Below are positions 1 through 8,362 of a DNA stretch of 64,000 nt, piece after piece. Below the pieces are notes generated by a model, which was given only the letters and a program-made list of their open reading frames with translations, had not been told where the DNA came from and searched no databases. Numbering within the stretch: the first letter of the stretch is position 1; every line of letters begins with the position of its first letter. This stretch comes from Elusimicrobia bacterium RIFCSPLOWO2_02_FULL_39_32. GTDB taxonomy: Bacteria; Elusimicrobiota; Elusimicrobia; 2-02-FULL-39-32. The stretch is taken from NCBI GenBank assembly GCA_001800135.1, contig MGUU01000013.1:1-64000 (forward strand), in the 5' to 3' direction. Position numbers and translations under genes: made by a program.

Positions 1-193
1 ATACTGGACTATGATAAAAAATGTAGTGCCACAACTCCGTCCAAACTATGCCTCCCCGTCGGAGACCGCTAACTCAAGTGTCAAAGTCGGGAATTTAAGC
101 AAAAAATCATGGTTGCAAAAGTATTGAGAGAGTGTTAAAATTCTACCACACAACAATCCTTATTTTAGAAAAAAATTTATATATCGTACAATA
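1..193. other. No recognised gene (upstream of tRNA-Ser)
   Basis: No open reading frame of useful length and no tRNA fold is visible. CTCCG...CGGAG could pair around positions 36-65, so a structured RNA tail is possible, but I do not recognise any family (not tmRNA, SRP RNA or RNase P as far as can be read). Left unassigned. Confidence 0.4.
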
Positions 194-285
194 GGAGGGG
201 TGCTGGAGCGGATGATCAGGCCAGTCTCGAAAACTGGTAGGCCTTTTATCGGGCCTCGTGAGTTCGAATCTCACCCCCTCCGCCA
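194..285 (+). tRNA. tRNA-Ser (anticodon CGA)
   Basis: Acceptor stem GGAGGGG pairs with CCCCTCC. The anticodon loop CTCGAAA gives CGA, reading UCG. A long variable arm typical of class II serine tRNAs follows, then the T-arm GTTCGAATC, and the CCA end is encoded at 283-285. It shares its acceptor stem with the tRNA-Ser(GGA) at 4410. Confidence 0.95.
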
Positions 286-305
286 ATTTTCAAATAATGA
301 AGCTC

Positions 306-360
306 CGCACAGCAAGCTGTGCGATATCAAAGGAATGTCCAATGAGCTTGCTGCTCGGAC
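306..360. terminator. Tandem hairpins after tRNA-Ser
   Basis: Two hairpins follow the tRNA: CGCACAGC-AA-GCTGTGCG (306-323, perfect 8 bp) and GTCC(aat)GAGC-ttgct-GCTCGGAC (337-360). Neither has a strong T-run, so a processing or termination role is inferred only from position between the tRNA and the AsmA gene. Confidence 0.35.
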
Positions 361-403
361 TTATCAAGTTAAAATTTTTCCAAAAGATGTCAAATAAAAA
401 ACT

Positions 404-2563
404 ATGAAAAAATTCTTTAAAATATTAATCAGCGCTCTGGTCATTTTAGCTCTTCTTTTGACGCTAGGACTAATCCTCATCAAACAGATGCTCCCCCCTG
501 AAAAAGTGAAGGAATTTCTTGCGCTGCAAGTGAATCAAAAACTTAAAAGGGAACTGACCTTGGGTGAAATAAAAATCGGAATTTTTAGCGGGATTTCCAT
601 AAAAGATTTTGCGCTTTCTGAATCCCCAAATTTTAAGAACGGCACTTTTGTGGAAAGCAAAAAATTTACTTTAAAATTCCAACTGCTTCCTTTGCTGCAA
701 AAAAAAGTGCTGATTGATGAAATCACTTTAGAATCCCCGAAAGTTAGAATCGTGCAAAATAAAGACGGCAAAACATTTAATTTTTCAGATTTAGTTAGTT
801 CATCCGCTGCGCCTCAAAAAACAGAAAAAACAGTTAAAGAAAGCTCTCCAGACCAACCCATTGCCTTAATGCTTTCCAAAGCGAAAATTTCTAAAGGAAA
901 GATAGAATTCGTTGATAAAAGCCCTAAAAAAATTAAAATTGTAATCAGCCCTTTAGATATAAATATCACTGGAACCGCGCTGGACAAACCCATGCTTGTA
1001 GAATGTTCTTTTACATTGGATAGTTTACTTCTTGGCAAAAATCTTGCGGGAACTTTAACCACTAAAGCAAACCTTGACATCCCTAAACAATCCGTAGAAA
1101 TTGAGAATTTTAAATGGAAAATGAATGCTCTTACTTTGGAATTAAAAGGAAAAATAGAAAATTTCCAAAAACCATTGTTTGAGATTAATAGCCAAATCAA
1201 AGATCTTAATTTAAAAGAACTGTCTCCCTGGGTAATTCTGCCAAAAACAGTTGAACTTAGCGGGTCTCCTCAAATAGGAATTAATTTAAAAGGCAGCCAA
1301 GAGGATTTAGAATCTTCTATCAATTTAGATTTTTCTAATAACAGTTTAAAATTTTCCAATTTATTTACAAAAAAAGAGGGAACCCGGTTTATAGCATCCC
1401 TGCAAGCAAGGCTTAAACAAAACAAAAATCTTGACTTACAATCCTTGAATCTAGAATTAGCAAATTGCCAAACCCAGGTTCAAGGCCAAATTCTGGATTT
1501 CAGTTCTCCTGACCCTCTGCTGCATTTAAAAATTGAAATTAAACCTTTTGAACTTAGCGAATGCGCGGCTTTAATCCCTTTATCCGCTAAAGTTTCCCCT
1601 CAAGGAACCATTGCTTTAAAAGCCCAGGCAGAAGGCCATTTAAAAACTTTGCGAGCAAAAGGGACTTTAAAGTTAGAAAATTTAAAAGCTCAATATGAAA
1701 AAATTTTAGCTGCAAGTTTGAATGGTTCCATTGAATTTACTGAAAACTCTGTTCATATACAGGAACTTAAAGGAAAGTTAGGGTCATCTGAAAACAGTCT
1801 TTCAGAATTCCAAATAAAAAGTAGCGTAGAAAATTTTCTAAAACCAGAACTAACCCTAACCGCGCATCTGGGAGCTTTAGATCTTGCCATGTTTATGACA
1901 GAAAAAAAGAAAGGGACTGAAGATAAAGAAGCCGCGCAAAAAGAAACAACCCCAGCTCCCCCGTATCAAGGACCAGAAATTAAAGCCCAGGGAAAAGTGA
2001 CTATTGGCAAAATTGTTTATACAAAATTTGAGGGACAAAATAATTCCTTTGAATGGAACTTAACTAAAATAACTCCTCTTATGGATAAACTAAGCGGCGC
2101 TTTTAGATTTGAAATGAATCAAGGCAAAATAAAAAATGTTCCTTTATTAAACGCTTTAGCTCCATTTTTAAAAATTGACCCAAATTCACTCTCCTATTCT
2201 CGGATGGGAGGCCATTGGAACGTTCAACAAGGGATCGCTAAAACTGAGGATATGGAAGTGCTCTCCCCATCCATAGACCTCTTTGCCAAAGGCGCTCTCC
2301 ATCTTCCCACGAAAAAACCAGACATGACCCTGACTGCTAAACTACCTAAAGGATCCCTGGGAGGAACTGTGGGGGAATTTTCAAGCGATAAAGAAGGAAG
2401 ACCTACTTTTGTCTTTAAATTAAAAAATGATTGGAAACCTTCCCTAGATGCCTCTCATGTTCAAAAACAAGTTGTGGAGAAAGCCAAAGAGGAGATAAAG
2501 AAAAAGGCTTCGGACCTCTTGGAAAAAGAAGGCAAAAAATTGCTGGAAGGCTTATTTAAATAA
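404..2563 (+). CDS. AsmA-family envelope protein
   Basis: 719-residue protein with one N-terminal transmembrane helix (about residues 5-27) followed by a long, beta-rich periplasmic region. The membrane-proximal part has the AsmA/DUF748 pattern (QKLKRELTLGEI..., then repeated 'SPKVRI/GKIEF' beta modules), and the C-terminal third resembles AsmA_2. The C-terminus is a Lys/Glu-rich amphipathic helix. AsmA/TamB/YhdP relatives are repeat-beta-groove bridge proteins implicated in phospholipid movement to the outer membrane, so this role is likely but inferred. A Pro/Thr-rich linker occurs near residue 515. The histidine kinase begins 4 nt downstream, so the two are probably co-transcribed. No good Shine-Dalgarno precedes the ATG, but the signal-anchor directly after it supports this start. 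Confidence 0.85.
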   Translation: MKKFFKILISALVILALLLTLGLILIKQMLPPEKVKEFLALQVNQKLKRELTLGEIKIGIFSGISIKDFALSESPNFKNGTFVESKKFTLKFQLLPLLQKKVLIDEITLESPKVRIVQNKDGKTFNFSDLVSSSAAPQKTEKTVKESSPDQPIALMLSKAKISKGKIEFVDKSPKKIKIVISPLDINITGTALDKPMLVECSFTLDSLLLGKNLAGTLTTKANLDIPKQSVEIENFKWKMNALTLELKGKIENFQKPLFEINSQIKDLNLKELSPWVILPKTVELSGSPQIGINLKGSQEDLESSINLDFSNNSLKFSNLFTKKEGTRFIASLQARLKQNKNLDLQSLNLELANCQTQVQGQILDFSSPDPLLHLKIEIKPFELSECAALIPLSAKVSPQGTIALKAQAEGHLKTLRAKGTLKLENLKAQYEKILAASLNGSIEFTENSVHIQELKGKLGSSENSLSEFQIKSSVENFLKPELTLTAHLGALDLAMFMTEKKKGTEDKEAAQKETTPAPPYQGPEIKAQGKVTIGKIVYTKFEGQNNSFEWNLTKITPLMDKLSGAFRFEMNQGKIKNVPLLNALAPFLKIDPNSLSYSRMGGHWNVQQGIAKTEDMEVLSPSIDLFAKGALHLPTKKPDMTLTAKLPKGSLGGTVGEFSSDKEGRPTFVFKLKNDWKPSLDASHVQKQVVEKAKEEIKKKASDLLEKEGKKLLEGLFK

Positions 2564-2567
2564 AAGC

Positions 2568-4403
2568 ATGGACATTCCCAATCAAGATATTAAAGCGTAC
2601 GAAGAATTCTTTATCAGTTTTGGAAAAACACTGAATCGCACTAAACTTTACTCTTTTAACCATCCCATGACAGTAGAATCTATCGCCCATACTTATCAGT
2701 CCCTGATCGGCTGTTTCTCTAAAGAAAAAGAAATGACGATCTCAATCTCTGAAGACAAACTATTAGTCAATGGAACTGGTATTGTGGGATCAGGCTCCAC
2801 AAATTTGACTTTAACTAATCTTTTTGGCAAATACAGCCTGCAAAGCTTAAACTTTCAAAAAGAGATTTCCATCAGTGAGCTTACCGCTTTCTTTAAATTT
2901 CTTATATCCAAAGATGGGGAGTCAAAAGATCCCCTTAACCTTAAAAAATTTCTTGAAAAAGAGAATATAAAAAATGTGCGGATAAATAGCACATTCTATA
3001 CAAAAATTTCTGAAGGAGAGGGAGTTGGGGCTGGAGTAAATCTAGATACTAAAACATCTAAAGAAACAATAAAACAGGCAGATAAAATAGAAGAATGGCA
3101 TGAAAAAATTGAAGAGATGCCTTTAGAATCTAGTCTCTGGGAAATTACCAGCCGTTCCATACAAGACCCTAAAGAACAAAAGAAAATTTATGAAATTATA
3201 TTAAAACAATTAAAAAATGAATTAGAAATATATGTGCAAAAAGCAACTGAAACCATAGAAAAGGATAAGCAGATTTTAACGCATGAGCAGGTAAGAACAA
3301 AATCAGTCATTAATAATGTGGCGGACGGAAGCGTGGTGGTCAATGAAAAAGGTGAAATTGTCATGCTCAACCAGCAAGCCGAACAGATGTTAGGCACGAC
3401 CTTAAGCCTGACAAAGGGAAAACATGTTCAAACTCTTTCTAAACAAGAAGTTGTCATTGCTTTAGCTAAAGAAATAGGACAAAATCTAGCAATAGAAACA
3501 ACTGGCGCAACTGTCATACAAAGCTCAGAAAATACTAAAGAAACCATAAAAAACAGCACCGCAGTGGTGCAGAATCCTGAAGGAAAAATTGTAGGGATTA
3601 TCGCGATGCTCAATGATATTGCAAAGCAAAAAGAGCTGCAAAGAATGCAGGATGACTTTGTGGGACATGTAACCCATGAATTGCGTTCCCCTCTTACCGC
3701 TGTAAAAATAGCCATAGGAACATTGATAGAAGAGCTAAACCCAACGCAACAACAAATCGTAACCATTGCGGACAAAAACATAGACCGCTTGGCAAGGTTA
3801 ATTAATGATTTGTTAGATGTGACTAAAATCGGAAGCGGTAAAATGAAAGTGAACCCAAAGCCAACAGACCCAACTCCACTAATACAGGAAACAGTTAAAA
3901 GTTTAGAATCCTGGGCAAAAAATAAACAAATTACTCTTAGTTTTGATTCTAAAGGCAGCCTTCCTTATGTTTACGCGGATTATGACCGCGTTATCCAAGT
4001 ACTGGTAAATTTTATTTCCAACGCAATCAAATTTACCCCTGCAAATGGGAAAATCACAATTAAAACCGTAGCCATGGGCAGCTCCTATTTAAAAATTTTA
4101 GTTGAAGACTCAGGACCAGGCCTTTCAAAAAAAGATTGCCAGCATTTATTTGAAAAATTTTTCCAAGCAGAGCAACTGACAAAATCTGACTCGCCCGGGA
4201 CAGGACTTGGGCTCTACATTGCTAAAACCATCGTAGAACTCCATAAAGGCCAAATTGGTTTAGAAAGCGAGGAAGACAAAGGATCCACCTTTTATTTTAC
4301 CCTGCCAATAGCTCCAGAACCAGAAAAAAAAGTAATCTCTGCAATTCAAACCTCAAGCTCTGTAAAAAGGAGTTGGCTTTCAAAATTATTCGGAAAAAAG
4401 TAA
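2568..4403 (+). CDS. Soluble PAS-domain sensor histidine kinase
   Basis: 611 residues. Residues 1-145 form an unrecognised N-terminal domain. A coiled linker runs to about 245. A PAS domain (about 246-355, VINNVADGSVVV...) is followed by HisKA with phospho-acceptor His370 in the H-box HVTHELRSPL. The HATPase_c domain has the N-box (N485, NAIKFTP), G1 DSGPGL and G2 GTGLGLYIA. No transmembrane segment is visible, so it is probably cytosolic and senses an internal signal. No response regulator gene lies nearby, so it is an orphan kinase. The gene directly follows the AsmA gene, and its stop lies only 6 nt before tRNA-Ser(GGA), implying that the mRNA end is made by tRNA processing or that the tRNA has its own promoter inside the gene. 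Confidence 0.9.
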   Translation: MDIPNQDIKAYEEFFISFGKTLNRTKLYSFNHPMTVESIAHTYQSLIGCFSKEKEMTISISEDKLLVNGTGIVGSGSTNLTLTNLFGKYSLQSLNFQKEISISELTAFFKFLISKDGESKDPLNLKKFLEKENIKNVRINSTFYTKISEGEGVGAGVNLDTKTSKETIKQADKIEEWHEKIEEMPLESSLWEITSRSIQDPKEQKKIYEIILKQLKNELEIYVQKATETIEKDKQILTHEQVRTKSVINNVADGSVVVNEKGEIVMLNQQAEQMLGTTLSLTKGKHVQTLSKQEVVIALAKEIGQNLAIETTGATVIQSSENTKETIKNSTAVVQNPEGKIVGIIAMLNDIAKQKELQRMQDDFVGHVTHELRSPLTAVKIAIGTLIEELNPTQQQIVTIADKNIDRLARLINDLLDVTKIGSGKMKVNPKPTDPTPLIQETVKSLESWAKNKQITLSFDSKGSLPYVYADYDRVIQVLVNFISNAIKFTPANGKITIKTVAMGSSYLKILVEDSGPGLSKKDCQHLFEKFFQAEQLTKSDSPGTGLGLYIAKTIVELHKGQIGLESEEDKGSTFYFTLPIAPEPEKKVISAIQTSSSVKRSWLSKLFGKK

Positions 4404-4409
4404 GACTAG

Positions 4410-4499
4410 GGAGGGGTGCGTGAGTGGCTTAAACGGCTCGCCTGGAAAGCGTGTGTACTTGCAAAAGTACCGAGAGTTCGAATCTCTCCCCCTCCGCCA
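4410..4499 (+). tRNA. tRNA-Ser (anticodon GGA)
   Basis: GGAGGGG acceptor, anticodon loop CTGGAAA (GGA, reads UCC/UCU), long variable arm, GTTCGAATC T-loop and encoded CCA at 4497-4499. It lies 6 nt after the kinase stop codon and forms the left border of the accessory genes at 4.5-7.3 kb. Confidence 0.95.
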
Positions 4500-4638
4500 T
4501 GATTTATGATCAAAATTTTCTGAAAAGAAAAAGAAAGGTTCAAGTTTATCGAAAAGACACCGCAAAGTTTTTGGGTAGATTCCAAATATAAGAAACAGCT
4601 AATTTACAATAAAAAATAAGACAAAAGAAGGATTATTA

Positions 4639-5679
4639 ATGCGCTCATTCAAAGAAGATAATCCAAAACTCCCTTTAGGCTCTGTATGGCTAATGAATTC
4701 TATTTCTGAATTCAAAGGTAAGCAGGACCTTTACACGAAACAATCTCCACAGATTTTGAAATCCTTAGTTGAGATGGCGCTCATTGAAAGCGCGGAATCG
4801 TCCAATCGTATTGAGGGCATAACGGTTGAAAAAAACCGCCTAAAACCGCTCATTCTCGGCAACAGCAAGCCGCGAGATCGTTCGGAAGAGGAAGTAGCCG
4901 GTTATCGCAAGGCGCTGGATTGGGTTCACAAAAAATATGAAAGCTTGCGCATAACACCAGAGGTCATTCAAAAATTGCACCGCCTATGTCATGGTGAATC
5001 TTGGGACGCAGGCAAGTGGAAAGATAAAGACAATGACATTATTAAAAAGCACGCGGATGGACGCATTGAGGTTATCTTTAAGCCGGTTAGCGCAAAAGAA
5101 ACTCCAGAGACAATGAAGCAGTTATGTCTTGCGTATGAAAATAGCGTGACTCAGTTAAAGTACCCAAATCTCTATGCCATTGCTTGTTTTGTTCTTGATT
5201 TTCTTTCCATTCATCCATTCCGTGATGGTAACGGCAGAGTCTCCCGCCTATTGACGCTTTTGGCCCTGTATCAACATAACTATCAGGTAGGTAAATACAT
5301 TAGCCTTGAACGCATTACCGAACAGTCCAAAGAAACATACTATGAGGCGCTCAACAAGAGTTCGCAAAAATGGCATCAAGCCAAACACGATATTTATCCG
5401 TGGTTTAATTATTTTTTAGGGACAGTCCTAGGAGCTTATAAAGAATTTGAACAGAGAGCTGGATCTCTGAGACCGGCGCGAGGGACAAAAACATTAATTG
5501 TGGAACAGGCAATAAAGAACCAAGTGGGTAAATTTACACTTTCAGATATTCTAGGAGATTGCCCGAGCGTTAGCCGGGATATGGTACGCAACGTCTTTAA
5601 AAGATTGGCGAAGCAAAAACGCATTAAATGTCTTGGCAAAGGCCAGTCCGCAAAATGGAAATTAGTTACCAAGGAATAG
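4639..5679 (+). CDS. Fic-family protein AMPylase (class II, N-terminal inhibitory motif)
   Basis: 346 residues. The Fic core signature HPFRDGNGR is complete (about H192-R200), including the catalytic His and the nucleotide-binding loop, so transfer of AMP to target hydroxyl groups is expected. Upstream, SNRIEG at about residues 55-60 matches the inhibitory motif [S/T]xxxE[G/N], which places it among self-inhibited class II Fic enzymes. The C-terminal ~70 residues look like a winged helix (TLSDILGDCPSVSRDMVRNVF), common in DNA-associated Fic proteins. The start is supported by AGAAGGA 8 nt upstream. Such genes are frequent in accessory regions, either as solitary regulators or as toxins. No antitoxin gene is recognised next to it. 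Confidence 0.9.
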   Translation: MRSFKEDNPKLPLGSVWLMNSISEFKGKQDLYTKQSPQILKSLVEMALIESAESSNRIEGITVEKNRLKPLILGNSKPRDRSEEEVAGYRKALDWVHKKYESLRITPEVIQKLHRLCHGESWDAGKWKDKDNDIIKKHADGRIEVIFKPVSAKETPETMKQLCLAYENSVTQLKYPNLYAIACFVLDFLSIHPFRDGNGRVSRLLTLLALYQHNYQVGKYISLERITEQSKETYYEALNKSSQKWHQAKHDIYPWFNYFLGTVLGAYKEFEQRAGSLRPARGTKTLIVEQAIKNQVGKFTLSDILGDCPSVSRDMVRNVFKRLAKQKRIKCLGKGQSAKWKLVTKE

Positions 5680-5716
5680 GGTAAGAATAAACTAAATAGG
5701 GTAATGAATAGGGTAA
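5675..5716 (+). repeat. Three copies of AATAGGGTAA over the fic stop codon
   Basis: The decamer AATAGGGTAA occurs at 5675, 5695 and 5707. The first copy contains the TAG stop of the Fic gene. Intervals are 20 and 12 nt. It could be an iteron-like operator for the small island or a slippage product. It may be coincidental in such AT-rich DNA, but three exact copies in 42 bp stand out. Confidence 0.6.
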
Positions 5717-5927
5717 TAATAATTGTCAAGAATTGACCTTGATAGGTGTTGGTGTAAATTCTAAAACGCATCAAATGCGTTGGCAATCTTTGATTTAGCT
5801 TTAGCCGCAATTGCTTAAGACTTACAAGCTCTTAAAAATATTTTTAAAAAAGGCCAAACTGAAAAAATGAAAAAATGGATTTTAAAAAGTCTTGCGGATA
5901 TGGAGGATTGGGGAGAGTATGTAACTG
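5717..5927. other. Gap with possible gene remnant
   Basis: Holds a small hairpin (AACGCAT-caa-ATGCGTT, about 5763-5780) and a short open frame starting at ATG 5867, reading MKKWILKSLADMEDWGEY..., which stays open upstream without a start and ends at 5962 inside the next gene. This looks like the decayed end of a lost gene rather than a working one. Confidence 0.3.
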
Positions 5928-6632
5928 ATGGGGGAAGATCAGATTTATATATTTCTGGATGAGCGTATAGAGAAAACCACTCGAGGTGAACGGTTACTTA
6001 TTCTCTCGTTTTCTGTACTGAAGAATAACTGGTCGTCTTTATGTAATCAAACTTCACATATAGTGTCAGTTGGTTTAGATAAGCGTCTTGAAGAAATCCA
6101 AGTATTACTTGAAAAAGTAAAAGGATTGGCCATAATAACGTATGGTGACATACCCCGGGAGATTTTACCTAAAAGAGAAATTGATGGAACAAATGATATA
6201 CCACGTATGAGTCGTAGAGATCATATTTGGGCAAATGCAATTATCTTTAATCTTGCCTATACTTTTGGTCTACTGAGTAACAAGGCTTCTTCATTCCTTG
6301 AACAAATTGAAATTTATCATGACCCGAAAAACTTAACGATTCCTCTTCGTACCGCACTTCAAAACTTTATTCATGATAAGTTGGCGAATTTTCCTAAACA
6401 AAAAGGATTTCAAAACAAATTTTATGTTTCAAAAATATCAGAAGTATCCAAGGCATCCAATTTCCAATCTGCAGACCTACTGCAACTTGGGACTAGCATC
6501 GCTGATCATCTTGGTCATCAAGCACAAAATTTAATTTTGACCTCAACTTTGCCAAGTCGCATTAAAGTTCTCAATCAATCCAATGATATTTTGAAGAGCT
6601 TAAAGAATTTTCTACATGAATGTATTCTCTAA
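5928..6632 (+). CDS. DUF3800-like hypothetical protein
   Basis: 234 residues, no signal peptide or membrane segment. The N-terminus IYIFLDE resembles the opening beta strand and acidic residue of DUF3800 proteins (RNase H-like fold), and the late segment QSADLLQLGTSIADHL resembles the 'QxADl' helix of that family. The match is by eye and partial: the usual DESG motif reads DERIE here. DUF3800 genes occur mostly in mobile or defence-associated regions, which fits the island context beside Fic and ORF6N genes. The start ATG has GGAGAG about 20 nt upstream but no close ribosome binding site, so the start is uncertain. Function unknown. Confidence 0.5.
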   Translation: MGEDQIYIFLDERIEKTTRGERLLILSFSVLKNNWSSLCNQTSHIVSVGLDKRLEEIQVLLEKVKGLAIITYGDIPREILPKREIDGTNDIPRMSRRDHIWANAIIFNLAYTFGLLSNKASSFLEQIEIYHDPKNLTIPLRTALQNFIHDKLANFPKQKGFQNKFYVSKISEVSKASNFQSADLLQLGTSIADHLGHQAQNLILTSTLPSRIKVLNQSNDILKSLKNFLHECIL

Positions 6633-6779
6633 GGTATATTTTCTGCACTCGCCAATAAAAGTTTTTTTAACTTCCTTTTTGCCTTAAGGTGAGCTGAAGG
6701 GAAGTGAACTGGTAGAAAAAAGGGAATGCCGTTTTATTCGCATATTCTTAAAAAAGGTATAACAAATTTGGAAGGCAAA

Positions 6780-7328
6780 ATGACCCATCCTCTTATCTCA
6801 ACTGAAAGCATAGAAAAGAAAATACTTATTGTCAGAGGGCATAAAGTCATGCTCGATACTGATTTAGCAGAACTATATGGCGTTGAGACAAAAATGCTCA
6901 ATCGTGCAGTGAAGCGCAATATAGATCGATTTCCCAGGGATTTCATGTTTCAATTGACTCAGCAAGAATCCGATAATTTGAGGTGCCATTTTGGCACCTC
7001 AAATTCAAGGTCACAAATTGGAACCTCAAAAAACATGCGGGGCGGTCGTCGTTATCTTCCTTATGTTTTCACAGAGCAGGGTGTCGCTATGCTATCCAGT
7101 GTCCTGAATAGCAAAAGAGCAATTCAGGTCAATATTGCCATTATGAGAGCTTTTGTAAAACTTAGAGAAACCTTGCTACTTCATAAAGAACTAGCCAAAA
7201 AACTTGCTGAGTTAGAACGCAAAGTCGAAGGTCATGATCATCACATTCATTCTCTATTTGAAGCAATTCGTCAATTAATGTCTCAACCTGAACCAAGAAG
7301 AAGGCACATCGGTTTTGGTAAAAACTAA
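6780..7328 (+). CDS. ORF6N-domain DNA-binding protein
   Basis: The ORF track starts at 6726, but ATG 6780 is preceded by GGAAGG at a good distance and begins right before the conserved domain, so I use it (182 residues). The ORF6N signature is clear: IEKKILIVRGHKVMLD, DLAELYGVETKMLNRAVKRN, RFPRDFMFQLT and GGRRYLPYVFTEQGVAMLSSVL. A C-terminal coiled coil (KELAKKLAELERKVEGHD) follows. ORF6N/KilA-N-type proteins are typical of phages and integrated elements and are thought to bind DNA. The gene overlaps the longer reading of the pterin dehydratase gene, but that gene's true start lies downstream. It marks the right end of the island. Confidence 0.85.
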   Translation: MTHPLISTESIEKKILIVRGHKVMLDTDLAELYGVETKMLNRAVKRNIDRFPRDFMFQLTQQESDNLRCHFGTSNSRSQIGTSKNMRGGRRYLPYVFTEQGVAMLSSVLNSKRAIQVNIAIMRAFVKLRETLLLHKELAKKLAELERKVEGHDHHIHSLFEAIRQLMSQPEPRRRHIGFGKN

Positions 7329-7365
7329 AAATATCTCTAAATTTTTAAAATCAGGAGGTGATGAA

Positions 7366-7683
7366 ATGAAAATGGAAGCGTTAAAAGAAGAAGAGATTCA
7401 AGAAAAATTAAGATACTTACCCAACTGGAAGGTGGAGAATAACACTTTAGTAAGGATGCAAACTTTCCCTAACTATTTAGATGCTTTGGAATTTGTGTAT
7501 AAGGTGGGACATGCGGCTGAAACAGCGGACCATCATCCGGATATTTTTATGAATTATAAAAGAGTAACTGTAAAATATTGGACGCACAGGGCAAACGGCA
7601 TTACTGAACTAGATTTTAAAATGGCAGGAATTGTAGAAAAACTGGTCACAGAAAATTACCACGAAAGAGATGCAAAGAACTAA
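7366..7683 (+). CDS. 4a-hydroxytetrahydrobiopterin dehydratase (PCD/DCoH)
   Basis: The start is chosen at ATG 7366 because AGGAGGTGATG immediately precedes it. The upstream part of the ORF is read-through from the ORF6N region. 105 residues match the PCD family length. The signature AETADHHPDI...YKRVTVKYWTH...ITELDFKMA includes the catalytic His-His-Pro and the later His of the active site. The enzyme dehydrates 4a-hydroxy-pterins formed by aromatic amino acid hydroxylases. No hydroxylase gene lies nearby. In many bacteria solitary PCD genes serve other pterin or molybdopterin roles, so the physiological substrate is open. Confidence 0.92.
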   Translation: MKMEALKEEEIQEKLRYLPNWKVENNTLVRMQTFPNYLDALEFVYKVGHAAETADHHPDIFMNYKRVTVKYWTHRANGITELDFKMAGIVEKLVTENYHERDAKN

Positions 7684-7716
7684 ACACTCTGAAAAAATAC
7701 CTGATTTAAATTGCTT

Positions 7717-8022
7717 TTATATTGAAACTAACACATCTTCCCCTTCTGTTTTCACTTCATAAATTTTTAACTTTTCGTTAGGATCATGCATATAAGCTCC
7801 GCTACATACGTCAAATTCCCAACCATGCAAAGGACAAGTAACTGTTTTACCAGAAAGCTCTCCTTCTCCTAAAGGACCGCCGCGGTGCGGGCAAGTATTG
7901 TCAACAGCGCAAAATTGACCATCCACATTAAAAACAGCAATCTGGTTGCCATCCATTTCAACCACTTTTCCTTTACCCAATTCTAGTTCTGATTTAGCTA
8001 ATGCTTTTTTAAATTCTGACAT
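7717..8022 (-). CDS. Rieske-type [2Fe-2S] ferredoxin
   Basis: 101 residues from ATG 8022, chosen because GGAGGT lies just upstream; the ORF track start at 8052 is longer by ten residues. The cluster motif CPHRGG...CPLHGWEFD provides two Cys and two His ligands, as in NirD/BphF-like soluble Rieske ferredoxins. No membrane anchor. It converges on the pterin dehydratase gene and has no oxygenase partner in the window, so it is probably a general small electron carrier. A second, more divergent Rieske protein is encoded at 38.7 kb. Confidence 0.9.
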   Translation of the reverse strand: MSEFKKALAKSELELGKGKVVEMDGNQIAVFNVDGQFCAVDNTCPHRGGPLGEGELSGKTVTCPLHGWEFDVCSGAYMHDPNEKLKIYEVKTEGEDVLVSI

Positions 8023-8218
8023 AACAACCTCCAATCTGTATCCATACCACACTAGAACAATGGGAGCAAACCGAATCCCATTTCATAAATGTAATATCGA
8101 GATCCAATAAATTTGGTTAAAATCATACAAAGACCATCCATCCCCAGTCAACACTCAACCTATACTTTCTTATTTGAATTTAAAAGAAAGAAATTAGTAC
8201 ACTAGCTTTTAGAAATTT

Positions 8219-8292
8219 GGGCCCGTAGCTCAGCTGGATAGAGCATCTGCCTTCTAAGCAGAGGGTCAGGCGTTCGAATCGCCTCGGGCCCA
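8219..8292 (+). tRNA. tRNA-Arg (anticodon TCT)
   Basis: GGGCCCG acceptor paired with CGGGCCC, D-arm GCTCAGCTGGATAGAGC, anticodon loop CTTCTAA (TCT, reads AGA), T-loop GTTCGAATC. The 3' CCA is not encoded (AAAA follows the discriminator). Confidence 0.95.
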
Positions 8293-8362
8293 AAAATTTA
8301 TTATTTTTAAAAAATATTCGAACGTTATTTGAAATCGAACGCCAATTTATTATAGAAGACCA

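Noticed and set aside
200-397. 65-residue ORF in the track
   Set aside because: It runs through tRNA-Ser(CGA) and the following hairpins from a GTG; no ribosome binding site or protein-like composition.
535-3781. Minus-strand ORFs under the AsmA and kinase genes
   Set aside because: Shadows of well-supported plus-strand genes; the same holds for the other antisense ORFs in rplM, gyrA, topA, RND, glyS, aroC and feoB.
4499-4591. 30-codon basic ORF beginning in the tRNA CCA
   Set aside because: No ribosome binding site and no recognisable family; noted only as context for the island.
5867-5962. 31-codon ORF MKKWILKSLADMED...
   Set aside because: Open upstream without a start, overlaps the next gene and lacks a ribosome binding site; treated as a gene remnant.
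6979-7000. GAGGTGCCA-ttt-TGGCACCTC palindrome in the ORF6N gene
   Set aside because: It lies inside coding sequence for a conserved family segment (LRCHFGTSN), so it is more likely a by-product of codons than an operator.
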